NCBI RefSeq assembly: GCF_900116365.1
Contig: NZ_FPAG01000002.1
Span: 423,341-487,340 of the forward strand
From: Zhouia amylolytica
Lineage (GTDB): Bacteria > Bacteroidota > Bacteroidia > Flavobacteriales > Flavobacteriaceae
Direction: 5' to 3'
DNA: 64,000 nt
Shown: piece by piece, positions 52,363 through 62,284 of the stretch
Position numbering within the stretch: the stretch's first letter is position 1
Layout: the number at the start of each line of letters is the position of its first letter
The notes under the pieces: model-generated
Told to the model about the DNA's origin: nothing
The model's input: the letters and a program-made list of their open reading frames with translations, nothing else
Databases searched by the model: none
Position numbers and translations under genes: made by a program

Positions 52363-52896
52363 ATGGAAGAAAAACAATCATATACCATCTCTATTTATTC
52401 TGAGAATAATATAGGATTATTAAATAGAATATCAGGCATATTCTTAAAGCGTCATATCAATATAGAAAGCCTGAATGTTTCAGGTTCGGAAATAGAAAAC
52501 GTATCGCGCTTTGTAATAGTGGTTAATACCACTGAATCTTGGGCTAGACGTGTTGTTGGACAAATTGAAAAACAAATAGAAGTAATCAAGGCATATTATC
52601 ATACCGATGATGAAACTATTTTTCAGGAAACAGCACTGTTTAAAATTAAGTCTGATTTGTTATTTGACCAACGTCAAATTCAAAATATAATTAAAGAGAG
52701 TCATTCGGAAATCGTAACAGTATCTCGCGATTTCTTTGTGATCGCTAAAACAGGAAGACGACCGGAAATAGAAGCGTTATATGACGAATTAAGACCTTAC
52801 GGTATTATGCAGTTTACGCGCTCCGGTAGAATTTCAGTATCCAAAGAACGAATGGATATATCAACAATGTTAAAAGAATTTCAATTAATCAATTAA
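52363..52896 (+). CDS. ilvN: Acetolactate synthase small subunit
   Basis: Regulatory subunit of 177 residues with an ACT domain (residues 6-78, [31 protein letters not shown]) and C-terminal domain. Confers valine feedback in homologues. It lies 7 bases after ilvB, and 11 before ilvC. Assignment is firm. Confidence 0.94.
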   Translation: MEEKQSYTISIYSENNIGLLNRISGIFLKRHINIESLNVSGSEIENVSRFVIVVNTTESWARRVVGQIEKQIEVIKAYYHTDDETIFQETALFKIKSDLLFDQRQIQNIIKESHSEIVTVSRDFFVIAKTGRRPEIEALYDELRPYGIMQFTRSGRISVSKERMDISTMLKEFQLIN

Positions 52897-52907
52897 TAAC
52901 CATTAAA

Positions 52908-54383
52908 ATGGCAAATTATTTTAATTCAATTTCACTAAGAGAAAAACTATTACAATTAGGAACTTGTGAATTTTTAGATAAATCAGAATTTAACGAAGGA
53001 ATCAAGGCGCTGGAAGGTAAAAAAGTAGTAATCGTTGGTAGCGGAGCTCAAGGTTTAAACCAAGGGCTGAACATGCGTGACAGTGGTTTGGATATTTCGT
53101 ATGCATTGCGTGAAAGTGCAATAGCAGAAAAGCGTCAGTCATATAAAAATGCAGTAGATAATAATTTTGCAGTAGGAACCTATGAAGAAATGATCCCTAC
53201 AGCTGATTTAGTTTGTAACCTTACACCAGATAAACAACATACCAATGTTGTTGAAGCTATAATGCCATTAATGAAAGAAGGAGCTACCTTGGCTTACTCT
53301 CACGGGTTTAACATTGTCGAGGAGGGAATGCAAATCCGTAAAGACCTTACAGTAATCATGGTAGCTCCAAAATGTCCTGGATCAGAAGTACGTGAAGAAT
53401 ATAAGCGTGGATTCGGTGTTCCAACATTAATAGCTGTGCACCCTGAGAATGATCCTCAAGATAAAGGATTTGAGCAGGCTAAAGCTTATGCATACGCAAC
53501 AGGTGGCCATAGAGCCGGGGTATTGCGCTCTTCATTCGTTGCTGAAGTAAAATCGGATTTGATGGGAGAACAAACCATTCTTTGTGGGATGTTACAAACC
53601 GGTTCTGTTCTTTGTTTCGACAAAATGGTTGAAAATGGAATCGAACCTGGTTATGCTGCCAAATTAATGCAATATGGTTGGGAAGTGGTAACGGAAGCTC
53701 TTAAGCATGGTGGAATTACCAACATGATGGACAGACTTTCAAACCCAGCAAAGATTGAAGCATTCAGATTAGCTGAAGAACTGAAAGAAATTATGGCTCC
53801 ATTATTCCATAAGCATATGGAAGATATTATGAGTGGTCATTTTTCTAAAACCATGATGGAAGACTGGGCTAATGACGATGTAAATCTTTTAACCTGGAGA
53901 GAAGCAACTGGAGAAACTGCTTTTGAGAAAACAGCAGCAACCACAGCGGAAATATCAGAACAAGAGTTTTTTGATAATGGAATTTTGATGATTGCAATGG
54001 TTAAAGCAGGAGTAGAATTGGCTTTTGAAACAATGACTGAAACAGGAATTATTGAAGAGTCAGCTTATTATGAGTCATTACACGAGTTGCCTTTAATTGC
54101 CAACTTGGTAGCGCGTAAGAAGCTTTACGAAATGAACCGTATTATCTCTGATACTGCTGAATATGGTTGTTATTTATTCGATCATGCTTGTCGTCCGCTT
54201 TTAACTGATTTCATGAAAACAGTTGATACCAATGTGATCGGTAAGCCATTCACTACATCAAATGCAGTTGACAATGTAGCTTTGATTGAGGTTAACGATG
54301 CGATCAGAAATCACCCAATCGAAGAGGTGGGAGCCTGGTTACGTCAATCAATGACAGATATGAAGAAAATAGTATCACTTTAA
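52908..54383 (+). CDS. ilvC: Ketol-acid reductoisomerase, long (class II) form
   Basis: Isomerises and reduces acetolactate with NADPH. At 491 residues it is the long form (as in enterobacteria) rather than the 330-residue class I form. Cofactor motif [18 protein letters not shown] is near residue 42, and the duplicated knotted helical domain follows. The [19 protein letters not shown] motif near 163 carries metal-binding residues. A hairpin separates it from ilvA. Confidence 0.95.
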   Translation: MANYFNSISLREKLLQLGTCEFLDKSEFNEGIKALEGKKVVIVGSGAQGLNQGLNMRDSGLDISYALRESAIAEKRQSYKNAVDNNFAVGTYEEMIPTADLVCNLTPDKQHTNVVEAIMPLMKEGATLAYSHGFNIVEEGMQIRKDLTVIMVAPKCPGSEVREEYKRGFGVPTLIAVHPENDPQDKGFEQAKAYAYATGGHRAGVLRSSFVAEVKSDLMGEQTILCGMLQTGSVLCFDKMVENGIEPGYAAKLMQYGWEVVTEALKHGGITNMMDRLSNPAKIEAFRLAEELKEIMAPLFHKHMEDIMSGHFSKTMMEDWANDDVNLLTWREATGETAFEKTAATTAEISEQEFFDNGILMIAMVKAGVELAFETMTETGIIEESAYYESLHELPLIANLVARKKLYEMNRIISDTAEYGCYLFDHACRPLLTDFMKTVDTNVIGKPFTTSNAVDNVALIEVNDAIRNHPIEEVGAWLRQSMTDMKKIVSL

Positions 54384-54388
54384 TAATT

Positions 54389-54424
54389 TACCGTCACAGG
54401 TACTAAGGTGCTTGTGACGGTTTA
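54389..54424 (+). terminator. Hairpin between ilvC and ilvA
   Basis: CCGTCACA (54391-54398) pairs with TGTGACGG (54413-54420), with an outer A-T pair. The following TTTACACC is a poor T tract, so it may be a partial terminator or an RNA stability/processing element lowering ilvA relative to upstream genes. Confidence 0.45.
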
Positions 54425-54435
54425 CACCCCTTATA

Positions 54436-55698
54436 ATGCAAGTAAAAACAACATACAGACCGAAGTTAGAAGATGTAAAGAAAGCAGCAGCTACTCTTGG
54501 AGGAGTTGCAACGGTTACTCCTTTAATGAAGAACCTTACCTATTCTAAGCAATTTAATAATACAGTATTGCTTAAAAGAGAAGATCTTCAGGTGGTACGT
54601 TCGTATAAAATTCGTGGCGCCTATAATAAAATGAGTTCTTTGACCGAAGATGAAAAACAAAAAGGGATTGTATGTGCCTCTGCAGGAAACCATGCCCAGG
54701 GGGTTGCTTATTCTTGTAAAGAATTAAAGATTAAAGGGACTATTTATATGCCAACACCTACGCCAAAACAAAAAATTGAACAGGTTAAAATGTTTGGCGA
54801 AGATTATATAGATATCATTATTGAGGGAGACACCTTTGATGACTCTTATAAAGCCTCTATGAAGGCATGTAAAGAGCAGGGGAAAATTTTTGTGCACCCA
54901 TTTGATGATGAAAAAGTAATAGAAGGACAAGCAACGGTTGGACTTGAAGTTTTAAACCAAACGTCGCGAAATATAGATTATATTTTTGTGCCTGTAGGTG
55001 GTGGAGGGCTGGCGTCAGGTCTTTCTACAGTGTTTAAAATGCTTTCGCCAGAGACGAAGATAATAGGAGTAGAACCGGAAGGAGCACCCTCAATGTCTAC
55101 CTCTATTAAAAATAATGAGAATACAGAATTAGAGAAGATTGAAAAGTTTGTCGATGGTGCAGCAGTTCAAAAAGTTGGTGATCTAACCTTTGAAATATGC
55201 AGGCAACAGCTCGATGATGTAATTACTGTACCTGAAGGTAAAGTGTGTCAAACCATACTGGATTTGTATAATAAAGATGCCATCGTAGTCGAACCAGCAG
55301 GAGCACTGTCAATTGCTGCCTTAGATTATTTTAAAGATCAAATTCAAGGAAAAAATGTGGTTTGTTTGATTAGTGGAAGTAATAACGATATAACAAGAAC
55401 TGCCGAAATAAAAGAACGTGCATTACTTTACGCGAATCTTAAACATTATTTTATTATTCGATTTCCACAGAGAGCAGGGGCTTTAAAAGAATTTGTTGCT
55501 GAAATATTAGGTCCAAATGACGATATTACTCATTTTGAATATTCAAAGAAGCATGCTAAAGAGAATGGCCCTGCTGTTGTCGGTATTGAATTAAAGGATG
55601 AGAAAGATCTCGAACCGCTTATTCAGCGAATGAAAGCTCATAACTTTTATGGAGACTATATCAATAATAAACCTGACTTGTTTCAATTTTTAGTATAA
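54436..55698 (+). CDS. ilvA: Threonine ammonia-lyase with ACT-like C-terminal domain
   Basis: Converts threonine to 2-oxobutanoate for isoleucine, PLP-dependent. The 420-residue protein has the lysine motif RSYKIRGAYNKM near residue 56, ASAGNHAQG near 78 and PVGGGGLASGL near 185, and a C-terminal regulatory ACT-like domain (about 335-418, FIIRFPQRAGALKEF). This single-domain form is shorter than E. coli IlvA. Last gene of the ilv cluster; a terminator follows. Confidence 0.93.
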   Translation: MQVKTTYRPKLEDVKKAAATLGGVATVTPLMKNLTYSKQFNNTVLLKREDLQVVRSYKIRGAYNKMSSLTEDEKQKGIVCASAGNHAQGVAYSCKELKIKGTIYMPTPTPKQKIEQVKMFGEDYIDIIIEGDTFDDSYKASMKACKEQGKIFVHPFDDEKVIEGQATVGLEVLNQTSRNIDYIFVPVGGGGLASGLSTVFKMLSPETKIIGVEPEGAPSMSTSIKNNENTELEKIEKFVDGAAVQKVGDLTFEICRQQLDDVITVPEGKVCQTILDLYNKDAIVVEPAGALSIAALDYFKDQIQGKNVVCLISGSNNDITRTAEIKERALLYANLKHYFIIRFPQRAGALKEFVAEILGPNDDITHFEYSKKHAKENGPAVVGIELKDEKDLEPLIQRMKAHNFYGDYINNKPDLFQFLV

Positions 55699-55783
55699 AA
55701 TAACCTTTAAGTTAAATTAAAGTAGGTGATTTAATTTTAAAAATTATAATAATTAAATTTGATCACGATCTTAAACATAAATA

Positions 55784-55823
55784 AGACCTTACTTATTCAA
55801 TTTAAGTGAGGTTTTCATTTTTA
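55784..55823 (+). terminator. Terminator of the ilv operon
   Basis: ACCTTACTT (55786-55794) pairs with AAGTGAGGT (55804-55812, one wobble) around a 9-base loop; TTTTCATTTTT follows. Confidence 0.7.
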
Positions 55824-55948
55824 TAAGAGCTTCTCTTTAGCAATACTAAGACTTTATAACACTTTTTAATCCTGTAATAAAGTAAGTATACCAAGATTTA
55901 AAAAGACCCATAACGTGTGTCTAAACTATACAAACTAAATGACAATTT

Positions 55949-57550
55949 ATGAAAACACAAACAACCGAAATACCTGAAGAATTTCAGATTAAAAAACTGC
56001 TTAACCAAGATACTTACTTGGTTAATGGACAACTTAAGAAATGGGAAGGTGAATCAACACCCGTTTACTCAAGTATTCACACCATTAATAATGAAGGGAT
56101 TTATGCACCTACATTATTAGGGTCAATACCATATATGTCAGAACCTGAAGCCGATGAAGCTTTGGAGGCTGCGTGTAATGCATTTGACAAGGGAAAAGGA
56201 CTTTGGCCGACTATGAAGGTTGCAGACAGGATAGAATGCATGGAGCGTTTTGTCAAGCAAATGGAGAAACAACGGGATGTTGTGGTGAAATACCTTATGT
56301 GGGAAATTGGTAAGAACCTGCCTGATTCGCAAAAAGAATTTGATCGTACCGTTGAATATATTTATGACACCATTGAAGAATATAAGCAATTAGATAGAGA
56401 TTGTGCTAAATTTCAAAAGCGTGATGGAGTTTATGCTCATATTCGCAGGGGACCACTGGGTGTTGTTTTATGTTTAGGACCATACAACTATCCACTTAAT
56501 GAAACGTTTGCATTGTTGATACCCGCCATCATAATGGGTAATACAACAATATTTAAACCTGCTAAACATGGTGTATTATTGATTACACCACTTCTTGAAG
56601 CCTTTAAAAACAGCTTTCCTAAAGGTGTGGTTAATATTGTATTTGGTAGAGGCCGGGAAGTAGCAGCTCCGATAATGCAATCGGGAAGAATTGATGTTTT
56701 AGCGTTAATTGGGAATAGTAAGTCTGCTGTGGCACTTCAAGATCAACACCCGTTTAAAAACCGTTTGCGTTTAGTACTTGGTTTGGAAGCTAAAAATCCG
56801 GCAATCGTTCTTTCAGATGCTGATTTAGACCTTACCATTGATGAATGTATAGCAGGAACTCTTTCATTTAATGGACAGCGTTGTACAGCCTTAAAATTGG
56901 TTTATGTTCAGGAGGATATTGTAGCGGAGTTTAATAAACGCTTTTCAGAAAGAGTTGATGCATTAAAATTCGGAAATCCATGGGAAGATGGAGTTAAACT
57001 AACACCGCTTCCAGAGCCTGGAAAACCTGAGTATATCCAGGAACTAATAGATGATGCCATAGAAAAAGGAGCTAAAATATTAAATGAAAAAGGAGGGGAG
57101 ACCACCGAAAATTACATTTTTCCGGCAGTACTTTATCCGGTAACCAAAGATATGCGTGTATATAAAGAAGAGCAATTCGGACCGGTTATTCCTGTAATTC
57201 CGTTTAAGAAAATCGAAGAGCCAATAGATGATATAGCCAGCTCTAATTATGGACAACAAGTGAGTCTTTTTGGAAAGGATATCAGAACCATCGCCCCATT
57301 AATTGATAATTTGGTGAATTTGGTTTGTAGAGTTAATCTGAATAGTTCGTGCCAACGAGGACCTGATGTATATCCGTTTACCGGTAGAAAAGATTCGGCA
57401 GTAAGCACACTCAGTGTTCATGATGCATTACGTTCCTTCTCTATAAGAACATTCGTGGCATCTAAGGATACGGTTTATAATAATAGAATTCTTGAAGACT
57501 TACTCGGGAGTAAAGCTTCAAATTTTGTGAGCACAGATTATATTTTGTAA
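55949..57550 (+). CDS. GapN-like NADP-dependent aldehyde dehydrogenase
   Basis: Aldehyde dehydrogenase of 533 residues, close to the non-phosphorylating glyceraldehyde-3-phosphate dehydrogenase branch. The motifs are present: GPYNYPLNE near 173 with the catalytic Asn, [11 protein letters not shown] near 276 with catalytic Glu, and [12 protein letters not shown] near 309 with the catalytic Cys. [15 protein letters not shown] near 470 is the GapN-type ending. It oxidises an aldehyde to acid, probably producing NADPH from triose phosphate. Followed at 9 bases by a sulfurtransferase gene. Confidence 0.8.
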   Translation: MKTQTTEIPEEFQIKKLLNQDTYLVNGQLKKWEGESTPVYSSIHTINNEGIYAPTLLGSIPYMSEPEADEALEAACNAFDKGKGLWPTMKVADRIECMERFVKQMEKQRDVVVKYLMWEIGKNLPDSQKEFDRTVEYIYDTIEEYKQLDRDCAKFQKRDGVYAHIRRGPLGVVLCLGPYNYPLNETFALLIPAIIMGNTTIFKPAKHGVLLITPLLEAFKNSFPKGVVNIVFGRGREVAAPIMQSGRIDVLALIGNSKSAVALQDQHPFKNRLRLVLGLEAKNPAIVLSDADLDLTIDECIAGTLSFNGQRCTALKLVYVQEDIVAEFNKRFSERVDALKFGNPWEDGVKLTPLPEPGKPEYIQELIDDAIEKGAKILNEKGGETTENYIFPAVLYPVTKDMRVYKEEQFGPVIPVIPFKKIEEPIDDIASSNYGQQVSLFGKDIRTIAPLIDNLVNLVCRVNLNSSCQRGPDVYPFTGRKDSAVSTLSVHDALRSFSIRTFVASKDTVYNNRILEDLLGSKASNFVSTDYIL

Positions 57551-57559
57551 TATTGATCT

Positions 57560-58396
57560 ATGCAAACCACAATTGTATCAGCAAATTGGCTTTATGATCA
57601 CATGCAGGATCCAGACCTTGTGATCCTCGATGCTAGTCAAAGTGATAATGTTTCAGGACTTACTCCTCAATTCGAAGGGAAGTATATTCCAAATGCAAGG
57701 TTTTTTGACCTTAAGAAAGTATTTAGTGATCAGGAGAGCCATTTGCCGAATACAATACCCTCAGTACAGGCCTTTGAAGAAGGGGTGCGTAATTTGGGTG
57801 TTTCTAATCATAGCAAAATTGTGATTTATGATAATTTGGGGGTCTATTTTAGTCCCAGAGTCCGATTTTTGTTTAAAGTTATGGGACATCATAATGTGGC
57901 TGTTTTAGATGGAGGTTTATCTGCCTGGATTGCCGCAGGGTATGAAACAACGTTACAGCTGGATTCCGAAGCTTTTGAAGAAGGTGAATTCAAAGCCTCT
58001 TTCCTTAAAGAACTGGTGGTGAATGCAAAGGATGTTTTTCATAATTTAAATAGCCAACAAGACCTCGTAATCGATGTTAGGTCCTCTAAAAGGTTTGAAG
58101 GTTCAATTCCTGAGCCAAGACAAGGAATAAGAAGTGGTCACATACCTAAATCCTTAAATTTGCCTTTTAAAGAAGTTTTGCATGAGGGAAGATATAAGTT
58201 GCCTGAAGATATTCAAAAAGCTTTTAAACAAGCTGGAATTGTGTCAGATCAGCCATATGTTTTTACCTGTGGCTCTGGATTAACCGCATGTATTGTAATG
58301 TTGGCAAGTGAAATAGCCAATAAGAATCGTGTTAAAGTCTATGATGGATCATGGACAGAATGGGGTCAATCGGAGTATCCAATTGAAAAAGACTAA
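57560..58396 (+). CDS. Rhodanese-type sulfurtransferase (3-mercaptopyruvate sulfurtransferase-like)
   Basis: Two tandem rhodanese domains in 278 residues; the first (1-140) is inactive and the second carries the active-site loop CGSGLTAC near 236. The sequence CGSG(L/V)TA matches mercaptopyruvate sulfurtransferases, whereas thiosulfate enzymes have CRxGx[R/T]. No signal peptide, so cytoplasmic. Probably co-transcribed with the dehydrogenase. Confidence 0.87.
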   Translation: MQTTIVSANWLYDHMQDPDLVILDASQSDNVSGLTPQFEGKYIPNARFFDLKKVFSDQESHLPNTIPSVQAFEEGVRNLGVSNHSKIVIYDNLGVYFSPRVRFLFKVMGHHNVAVLDGGLSAWIAAGYETTLQLDSEAFEEGEFKASFLKELVVNAKDVFHNLNSQQDLVIDVRSSKRFEGSIPEPRQGIRSGHIPKSLNLPFKEVLHEGRYKLPEDIQKAFKQAGIVSDQPYVFTCGSGLTACIVMLASEIANKNRVKVYDGSWTEWGQSEYPIEKD

Positions 58397-58451
58397 AGGA
58401 TTTGAATTTTAAAATACATAAATATTAAGTTTTGTAATACTATTACAGGGC

Positions 58452-59207
58452 TTATTTTTCTATTATTTCTATAAGTTCAACAATTTCGGTTAGTTCTTCA
58501 TCTTCATACTTTTCTTCTTTAATCAATCCAATGCCTGGAGCATAATATTTTAACTCATACTCATCGGGTTCTAGAAGGGTGAAGTCTTTAGTAACTATAC
58601 AGTTTTCATAGGTGCCAATTTCAATAGTCACCGTTTCACCAATTGCAATTACTTCAGCTTGGTCTTCAGCTTCATCTTCATACCATTCTTGATAATATTT
58701 TTGACCTACAATGGGGTTCGCGGGTAGCCAATATCCCGCTAATGCATCATCAACACCAGACTCCCAGGATCCTTCATTATCTTCAAAATTACCTTCATCA
58801 TCATAGTTAGAGGCTATCTCACCGAAATACCATAAATTACCATCATCGTCCTGAGCAAGCCAATCATCCGTATCTTCTATTAAGATATCATCAACATAAA
58901 CTCGATCGTTTTGAATAATGCAAATAACTCCCATAACTTCCCTTGTAGAGGTTCTTCTTTCTAGTATAATTTCTTCTTCAGGTTCCATCCCGACTTCTCC
59001 ACCTTCATAAATATAAATTTCGTTTGGAGGGGGGCCATAGAGGTTATTTGTTATACTGGTTGAATTGGAAAATGTGGCATTATTAACATCTGGAAGGTTA
59101 TCAGGTAACTGTGAGGTCATATTTCCATTGTCATCATCATCATTGTCGCATCCATAGATCATGAAAGCACAAATAAAACAAAAGAGTGCATAAATAAAAG
59201 TTTTCAT
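58452..59207 (-). CDS. Acidic hypothetical lipoprotein
   Basis: A 251-residue lipoprotein with signal and lipobox (MIYGC, Cys 20), followed by a run DNDDDD and an Asp/Glu-rich, beta-looking body without a recognised domain; segments VYVDDILIEDTDDWLAQDDDGNLWYFGE and the ending GIGLIKEEKYEDEELTEIVEL resemble secreted surface proteins that need calcium. Transcribed alone on the minus strand, convergent with the sulfurtransferase gene. Confidence 0.6.
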   Translation of the reverse strand: MKTFIYALFCFICAFMIYGCDNDDDDNGNMTSQLPDNLPDVNNATFSNSTSITNNLYGPPPNEIYIYEGGEVGMEPEEEIILERRTSTREVMGVICIIQNDRVYVDDILIEDTDDWLAQDDDGNLWYFGEIASNYDDEGNFEDNEGSWESGVDDALAGYWLPANPIVGQKYYQEWYEDEAEDQAEVIAIGETVTIEIGTYENCIVTKDFTLLEPDEYELKYYAPGIGLIKEEKYEDEELTEIVELIEIIEK

Positions 59208-59410
59208 TTTCTTAGATTTTATTGGTTAGTATTATTAACGAATAAGCAATTCAGTAATGAAAAGGGTAAAGGCCAGAAAACTTAATTATTTGGGATAGAA
59301 TAGAATCGAAATACGGGTAGTTTTAATGAATATATGGTTGTTTTTTAGGAGCCTTTGGAAATATATATAAAGGTACTAAAATTAAGAACCAATTGAAATG
59401 AGAATCTCAA

Positions 59411-59440
59411 AAGAAAACAGGCCTCCAATTGGAGACCTGT
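59411..59440 (-). terminator. Terminator of the DegP-like gene
   Basis: On the minus transcript ACAGGTCTCC and GGAGGCCTGT flank AATT; the single G-U position pairs only in this orientation, and TTTTCTTTT follows, so it serves the minus-strand gene. Confidence 0.8.
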
Positions 59441-59466
59441 CTAAATTTTAATATGATCTAATGGTT

Positions 59467-60855
59467 CTACATTCTAAAAATTAAGCGTTCTTTTTCTCCT
59501 TCCTGATTTAAAAGAACAATGCTCAAAGCATTATAATTATTGGCTCCTTCAATTGCGTTTTTAACGTCGTCTATATCTTCGATGGTATCATCATTAATTT
59601 GAATGATTAGCTTTCCTTCAAAACCATAGTTTTCCATTCCTTTAACAACTTCAGTTACCTTAACTCCAGAGCCTTTGAATCTTTTTTTATCCTTGCTGGA
59701 CATATTTTTAACCACTATACCTAATGGCCTCACTACATAAGTCTGATTTTTAAGTAGTGTTACTGGATACGTATTCTCCCTGCCATCTCTTAAAACAGTA
59801 ACATTTACAACATCTTGAGGTCGTTTAGATTTTAAGAAACCGGTGAGCTGAGAAAATGAGTTGATATTCTGATTGTCTATTTTTTTAATAATATCACCTT
59901 CTTTCAACCCTGCCTGATCTGCTCCGGAATCTTCCACAATTTTAGCGATGTAAAATCCAGCTGTTTCATCAATGCCTAATTCTTCAGCATTTTTTGAGTT
60001 CAGTTCAGACCCTCTTACACCTAAAATACCTTCTTGAACATTTCCATATTCCAATAAATCATCAACAACTTTTTTGGCAATATTACTTGGAACTGCAAAG
60101 GAATATCCAATATATGAGCCGGTTTGAGAGGTGATGGCAGTATTTATTCCAATTAAATCACCATTCGTATTTACCAATGCTCCTCCACTGTTTCCAGGAT
60201 TAACAGCCGCATCGGTTTGAATAAACGACTGTCCTTTTCCTAAATCCCTGGCTTTGGCACTAATAATTCCTGCTGTAACTGTGGATGTCAAATTAAAAGG
60301 GTTTCCAACAGCTAACACCCATTCTCCAATTTTAGTATTGTCCGAGTTCCCAAAGGCAAGATAGGGTAATTCATCATCAGCTTTAATCTTGATGAGGGCA
60401 ATATCAGAAGATGGATCAGTACCAACTAATTCGGCTACGTAAGTTTTATTATTATTTAAAGTTACTTGAAGTTTGGTAGCATTGTCTATAACATGATTGT
60501 TGGTTACAATATATCCGTCTGGGGAAATAATTACTCCCGAACCGGTGCCTACTCTGGTTTGTTCTCTACCTCCATAACCGAAATAAAAATCAAATAGATT
60601 AGAAGGTCCTTCCTGGACTGAGACATTACTAACGTGTACTACAGAGTGAACAGTTTTGTCTGCGGCCTCTGTAAAATCAACATCAGCAATTGGGTTTGGA
60701 GGAGTAGCTCCATTATAATTAGTGGTAACAAATTTAGGTTCTCCTGCTTTTGTGTCTACAACTATATTTTCTTTTTCAACAAAAGCTTTGTAAGCGCCAA
60801 GAGTGATGACACCACCTAAAACGGATACAAATAATAAGCTTGCAAATCGTTTCAT
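59467..60855 (-). CDS. DegP/HtrA-family periplasmic serine protease with two PDZ domains
   Basis: Protein quality-control protease. The frame opens at 60882, but the ATG at 60855 (MKRFASLLFVSVLGG) gives the signal anchor, so I use it (462 residues). Catalytic triad: His121 (TNNHV), Asp151 (SSDIAL) and Ser223 (GNSGGA). Two PDZ domains follow (about 265-350, typical GI..GV.GAD.AGL, and 380-460, poorly conserved). Divergent from dapF with 132 bases between them. Confidence 0.92.
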   Translation of the reverse strand: MKRFASLLFVSVLGGVITLGAYKAFVEKENIVVDTKAGEPKFVTTNYNGATPPNPIADVDFTEAADKTVHSVVHVSNVSVQEGPSNLFDFYFGYGGREQTRVGTGSGVIISPDGYIVTNNHVIDNATKLQVTLNNNKTYVAELVGTDPSSDIALIKIKADDELPYLAFGNSDNTKIGEWVLAVGNPFNLTSTVTAGIISAKARDLGKGQSFIQTDAAVNPGNSGGALVNTNGDLIGINTAITSQTGSYIGYSFAVPSNIAKKVVDDLLEYGNVQEGILGVRGSELNSKNAEELGIDETAGFYIAKIVEDSGADQAGLKEGDIIKKIDNQNINSFSQLTGFLKSKRPQDVVNVTVLRDGRENTYPVTLLKNQTYVVRPLGIVVKNMSSKDKKRFKGSGVKVTEVVKGMENYGFEGKLIIQINDDTIEDIDDVKNAIEGANNYNALSIVLLNQEGEKERLIFRM

Positions 60856-60959
60856 ATTTTTATTCTTTGTATTAATTAACATTTAAAATTACTTCATTAT
60901 TTTTCCCAGATCTTAACTTTAACGGCAGTTTAACAATGGAAAAAAGCAACACAATATTG

Positions 60960-60967
60960 TATATTTG
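60960..60967 (+). promoter_or_regulatory. -7 element of the dapF promoter
   Basis: TATATTTG is an exact TAnnTTTG match, 20 bases before the dapF start. Confidence 0.65.
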
Positions 60968-60987
60968 CCGTTCAACTATATATTGAA

Positions 60988-61764
60988 ATGACTTTACAAT
61001 TTTTTAAATATCAAGGAACGGGAAATGATTTCGTAATGATCGATAATCGTTCATTAGATTTTCCCAAAAATGATACCAAACTTATAAATCATCTTTGCGA
61101 TCGAAGGTTTGGGATAGGTGCAGATGGCTTAATTTTACTTGAAAATGACGAAACCACAGATTTTAAAATGGTCTATTTTAATGCCGATGGTAATGAAAGT
61201 AGCATGTGTGGTAATGGCGGAAGGTGTTTGGTGGCTTTTGCTAAATATCTGGGAGTAATTGAGAACACTGCGAGCTTTAATGCTGTAGATGGACTGCATC
61301 ATGCAAGCATAGATGATGATACCGTTAGATTGCAAATGATCGATGTTCTGAAGGTTGAACAGTTTGATAATTATGTCTTTCTTGATACGGGGTCTCCTCA
61401 TCATGTTCAAATGGTAAGTGGCCTTGAAAAATTTGATGTTAAAACAGAAGGTGCTAAGCTTCGATATGGGAAATATGGAGAAAAAGGGAGTAACATTAAT
61501 TTTGTTCAGAAAACAGCTCCTGACATTTTTTCAGTTAGAACCTATGAGAGAGGTGTTGAAGATGAAACTTTTTCATGTGGAACAGGTGTAACTGCCGTTG
61601 GAATTGCCATGTTTGTAACCAAACAAACTGAAGCAACAGAGGTAACCCTAAATACACCTGGAGGTGAGTTAAAGGTGTCATTTGAACAAAATGGAGATGT
61701 TTTTGAAAATGTATTTCTTCAGGGACCGGCTAAACAAGTTTTTAAAGGGGTTGTGGAGTGGTGA
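60988..61764 (+). CDS. dapF: Diaminopimelate epimerase
   Basis: Interconverts LL- and meso-diaminopimelate for lysine and peptidoglycan. The 258-residue protein has both catalytic cysteines: NESSMCGNGGRC near 74 and EDETFSCGTGVTA near 192. The N-terminal KYQGTGNDFVMID is diagnostic. Its stop overlaps the next gene by one base (TGATG). First gene of a run with a GNAT and mltG. Confidence 0.95.
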   Translation: MTLQFFKYQGTGNDFVMIDNRSLDFPKNDTKLINHLCDRRFGIGADGLILLENDETTDFKMVYFNADGNESSMCGNGGRCLVAFAKYLGVIENTASFNAVDGLHHASIDDDTVRLQMIDVLKVEQFDNYVFLDTGSPHHVQMVSGLEKFDVKTEGAKLRYGKYGEKGSNINFVQKTAPDIFSVRTYERGVEDETFSCGTGVTAVGIAMFVTKQTEATEVTLNTPGGELKVSFEQNGDVFENVFLQGPAKQVFKGVVEW

Positions 61765-62282
61765 TGTTGAAAGGGAATAAGGTTTTTCTAAGGGCTTTAG
61801 AGCCATCAGATATAGATTTCTTATACAAATTGGAGAACGATACGACCGTGTGGGAAGTTAGTGAGACATTAAGTCCATATTCGAAATTTGTACTAGAGGA
61901 ATATCTTGCCAATGCACATAGAGATATCTATGAGGTTAAACAATTGCGATTGGCCATAAATACTCTAAAGAAGGAACTCATTGGTTTTATAGATCTATTT
62001 GATTTCGACCCCAAGAATAAAAGGGCTGGAATAGGTATAATTATTCTAAATGAAGCAAATAGAGGCAAAGGGCTGGGCGAGGAAGCATTAAGGTTGTTAA
62101 TAACCTATGGATTTGAACATCTTGGTCTTCATCAGGTATATTGTAATATTGCAGAAAGTAATAAACCAAGTATAAGTTTGTTTAAAAAATTGGGTTTTGA
62201 AGAAATTGGGGTCAAGAAAGACTGGAAATGGACTTCCAGAGGATATTTAAATGAAATTTTATATCAAAAAATTAAAAAATAA
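61764..62282 (+). CDS. RimJ/SpeG-type N-acetyltransferase
   Basis: A 172-residue acetyltransferase starting at the ATG 61764, which overlaps the dapF stop; an earlier GTG at 61758 is less likely. The acyl-CoA loop is NEANRGKGLGEEALRLLITYGF near 93. The final LGLHQVYCNIAESNKPSISLFKKLGFEEIG block matches SpeG/RimJ proteins. Substrate unknown; could act on an amino-terminus or polyamine. Located between dapF and mltG, with two bases to the latter. Confidence 0.82.
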   Translation: MLKGNKVFLRALEPSDIDFLYKLENDTTVWEVSETLSPYSKFVLEEYLANAHRDIYEVKQLRLAINTLKKELIGFIDLFDFDPKNKRAGIGIIILNEANRGKGLGEEALRLLITYGFEHLGLHQVYCNIAESNKPSISLFKKLGFEEIGVKKDWKWTSRGYLNEILYQKIKK

Positions 62283-62284
62283 GT

